From Gudongella sp964575895 (lineage in GTDB: Bacteria > Bacillota > Clostridia > Tissierellales > Tissierellaceae): 49,804 nt of DNA. The translations under genes were made by a program, and so were the position numbers. This document shows positions 49,709 through 49,804 of the stretch, piece after piece; the first letter of the stretch is position 1, and each line of letters starts with the position of its first letter. Below the pieces are notes generated by a model. It saw only the letters and a program-made list of their open reading frames with translations. It searched no databases and was not told the origin of the DNA. The DNA lies in assembly GCA_964575895.1 (NCBI GenBank), contig CAZNTE010000019.1:1-49804 (forward strand), read 5' to 3'.

Positions 49709-49804
49709 TCATTTATTCATGTCAGTATCTATAGATAATTTTTGAATTTTTTTATCAAAATCTCTTGGTAAGAATACTCCTTCCTCTGTAGGTAGGAGAT
49801 GAAT
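49709..49804 (-). CDS. C-terminal fragment of an unidentified gene (cut by window end)
   Basis: The minus-strand frame is open from the edge for 31 codons to TGA at 49709-49711. It reads HLLPTEEGVFLPRDFDKKIQ and ends in KLSIDTDMNK. Too short to identify. Its frame is protein-like in composition and it precedes the small membrane protein gene closely. Confidence 0.55.
   Translation of the reverse strand: MHLLPTEEGVFLPRDFDKKIQKLSIDTDMNK

Overview
The window is AT-rich, densely coded DNA with strong Shine-Dalgarno sites, short intergenic gaps and many hairpin-plus-T-run terminators. The signals are those of a low-GC monoderm Firmicute: a T-box leader, a CIRCE/HrcA operator, a tandem-thioredoxin/thioredoxin reductase pair, an ECF S component and an S4 protein without its zinc ribbon. 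Two small genes that use in-frame UGA as selenocysteine point to an anaerobic Sec-decoding member of the Clostridia/Tissierellia. The species is not identifiable by eye. No rRNA, tRNA, CRISPR array or prophage was seen. The only mobile-type element is one RAYT-like unit.

Layout. 0-3.4 kb (+): DmpA-type aminopeptidase, then a response regulator and histidine kinase; the regulator has a strong ribosome site but no start codon at the right distance. 3.4-5.5 kb (-): cysE and cysK behind a Cys-type T-box with a Fur-like box at the promoter, and just upstream a 97-residue CC/Se-type selenoprotein (UGA at 5391-5393). 5.6-11.4 kb (-): CstA transporter with a small partner, an MTA/SAH-deaminase-like amidohydrolase, a MATE exporter and a DppA D-aminopeptidase. 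11.5-12.1 kb (+): a zinc-ribbon-less S4 paralogue behind a perfect 27-nt Fur-family-like palindrome. 12.2-18.3 kb (-): an RND exporter with a 200-residue coiled-coil insertion, its TetR repressor and FtsH, apparently one operon with a perfect TetR operator at the promoter. 18.4-20.9 kb (-): ECF S component, Mrp/Nbp35 ATPase, DUF134 protein and Crp/Fnr regulator, the last divergent from a NapH-like ferredoxin membrane protein (+). 21.6-22.4 kb (-): a selenocysteine glutaredoxin and a CIRCE-controlled Hsp20.

22.5-29.1 kb (-): threonine-synthase-like enzyme, UV endonuclease, PAS-GGDEF protein, secreted glucosaminidase and a DUF438/hemerythrin-PAS protein, tightly packed. 29.2-32.4 kb (-): acetyltransferase, ZIP transporter and a PAS-GGDEF-HD-GYP protein. 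32.6-38.3 kb, mostly (+): PpiC/PrsA lipoprotein, (-) acetyltransferase, an orphan 508-residue HTH protein, the RAYT-like element, and a thioredoxin reductase with a tandem-thioredoxin partner. 38.3-49.8 kb (-): YjdF-like membrane protein, NSS transporter with a Crp-type palindrome in its leader, a five-gene operon (FAD dehydrogenase, NYN/OST-HTH protein, DUF697 membrane protein, two acetyltransferases), a CNNM/CorC protein, a GGDEF-EAL protein, a small membrane protein and a truncated gene at the edge.

Shared themes are thiol/selenol redox and sulfur supply (cysE-cysK, two selenoproteins, TrxR pair), metal homeostasis (Fur-like boxes, ZIP, S4 paralogue, CNNM, Mrp), c-di-GMP turnover (three GGDEF/EAL/HD-GYP proteins) and envelope stress or efflux (RND, MATE, FtsH, PrsA, Hsp20). 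The clearest observations are the two hidden selenoprotein genes, each with a bSECIS-like hairpin, and the response-regulator start anomaly.
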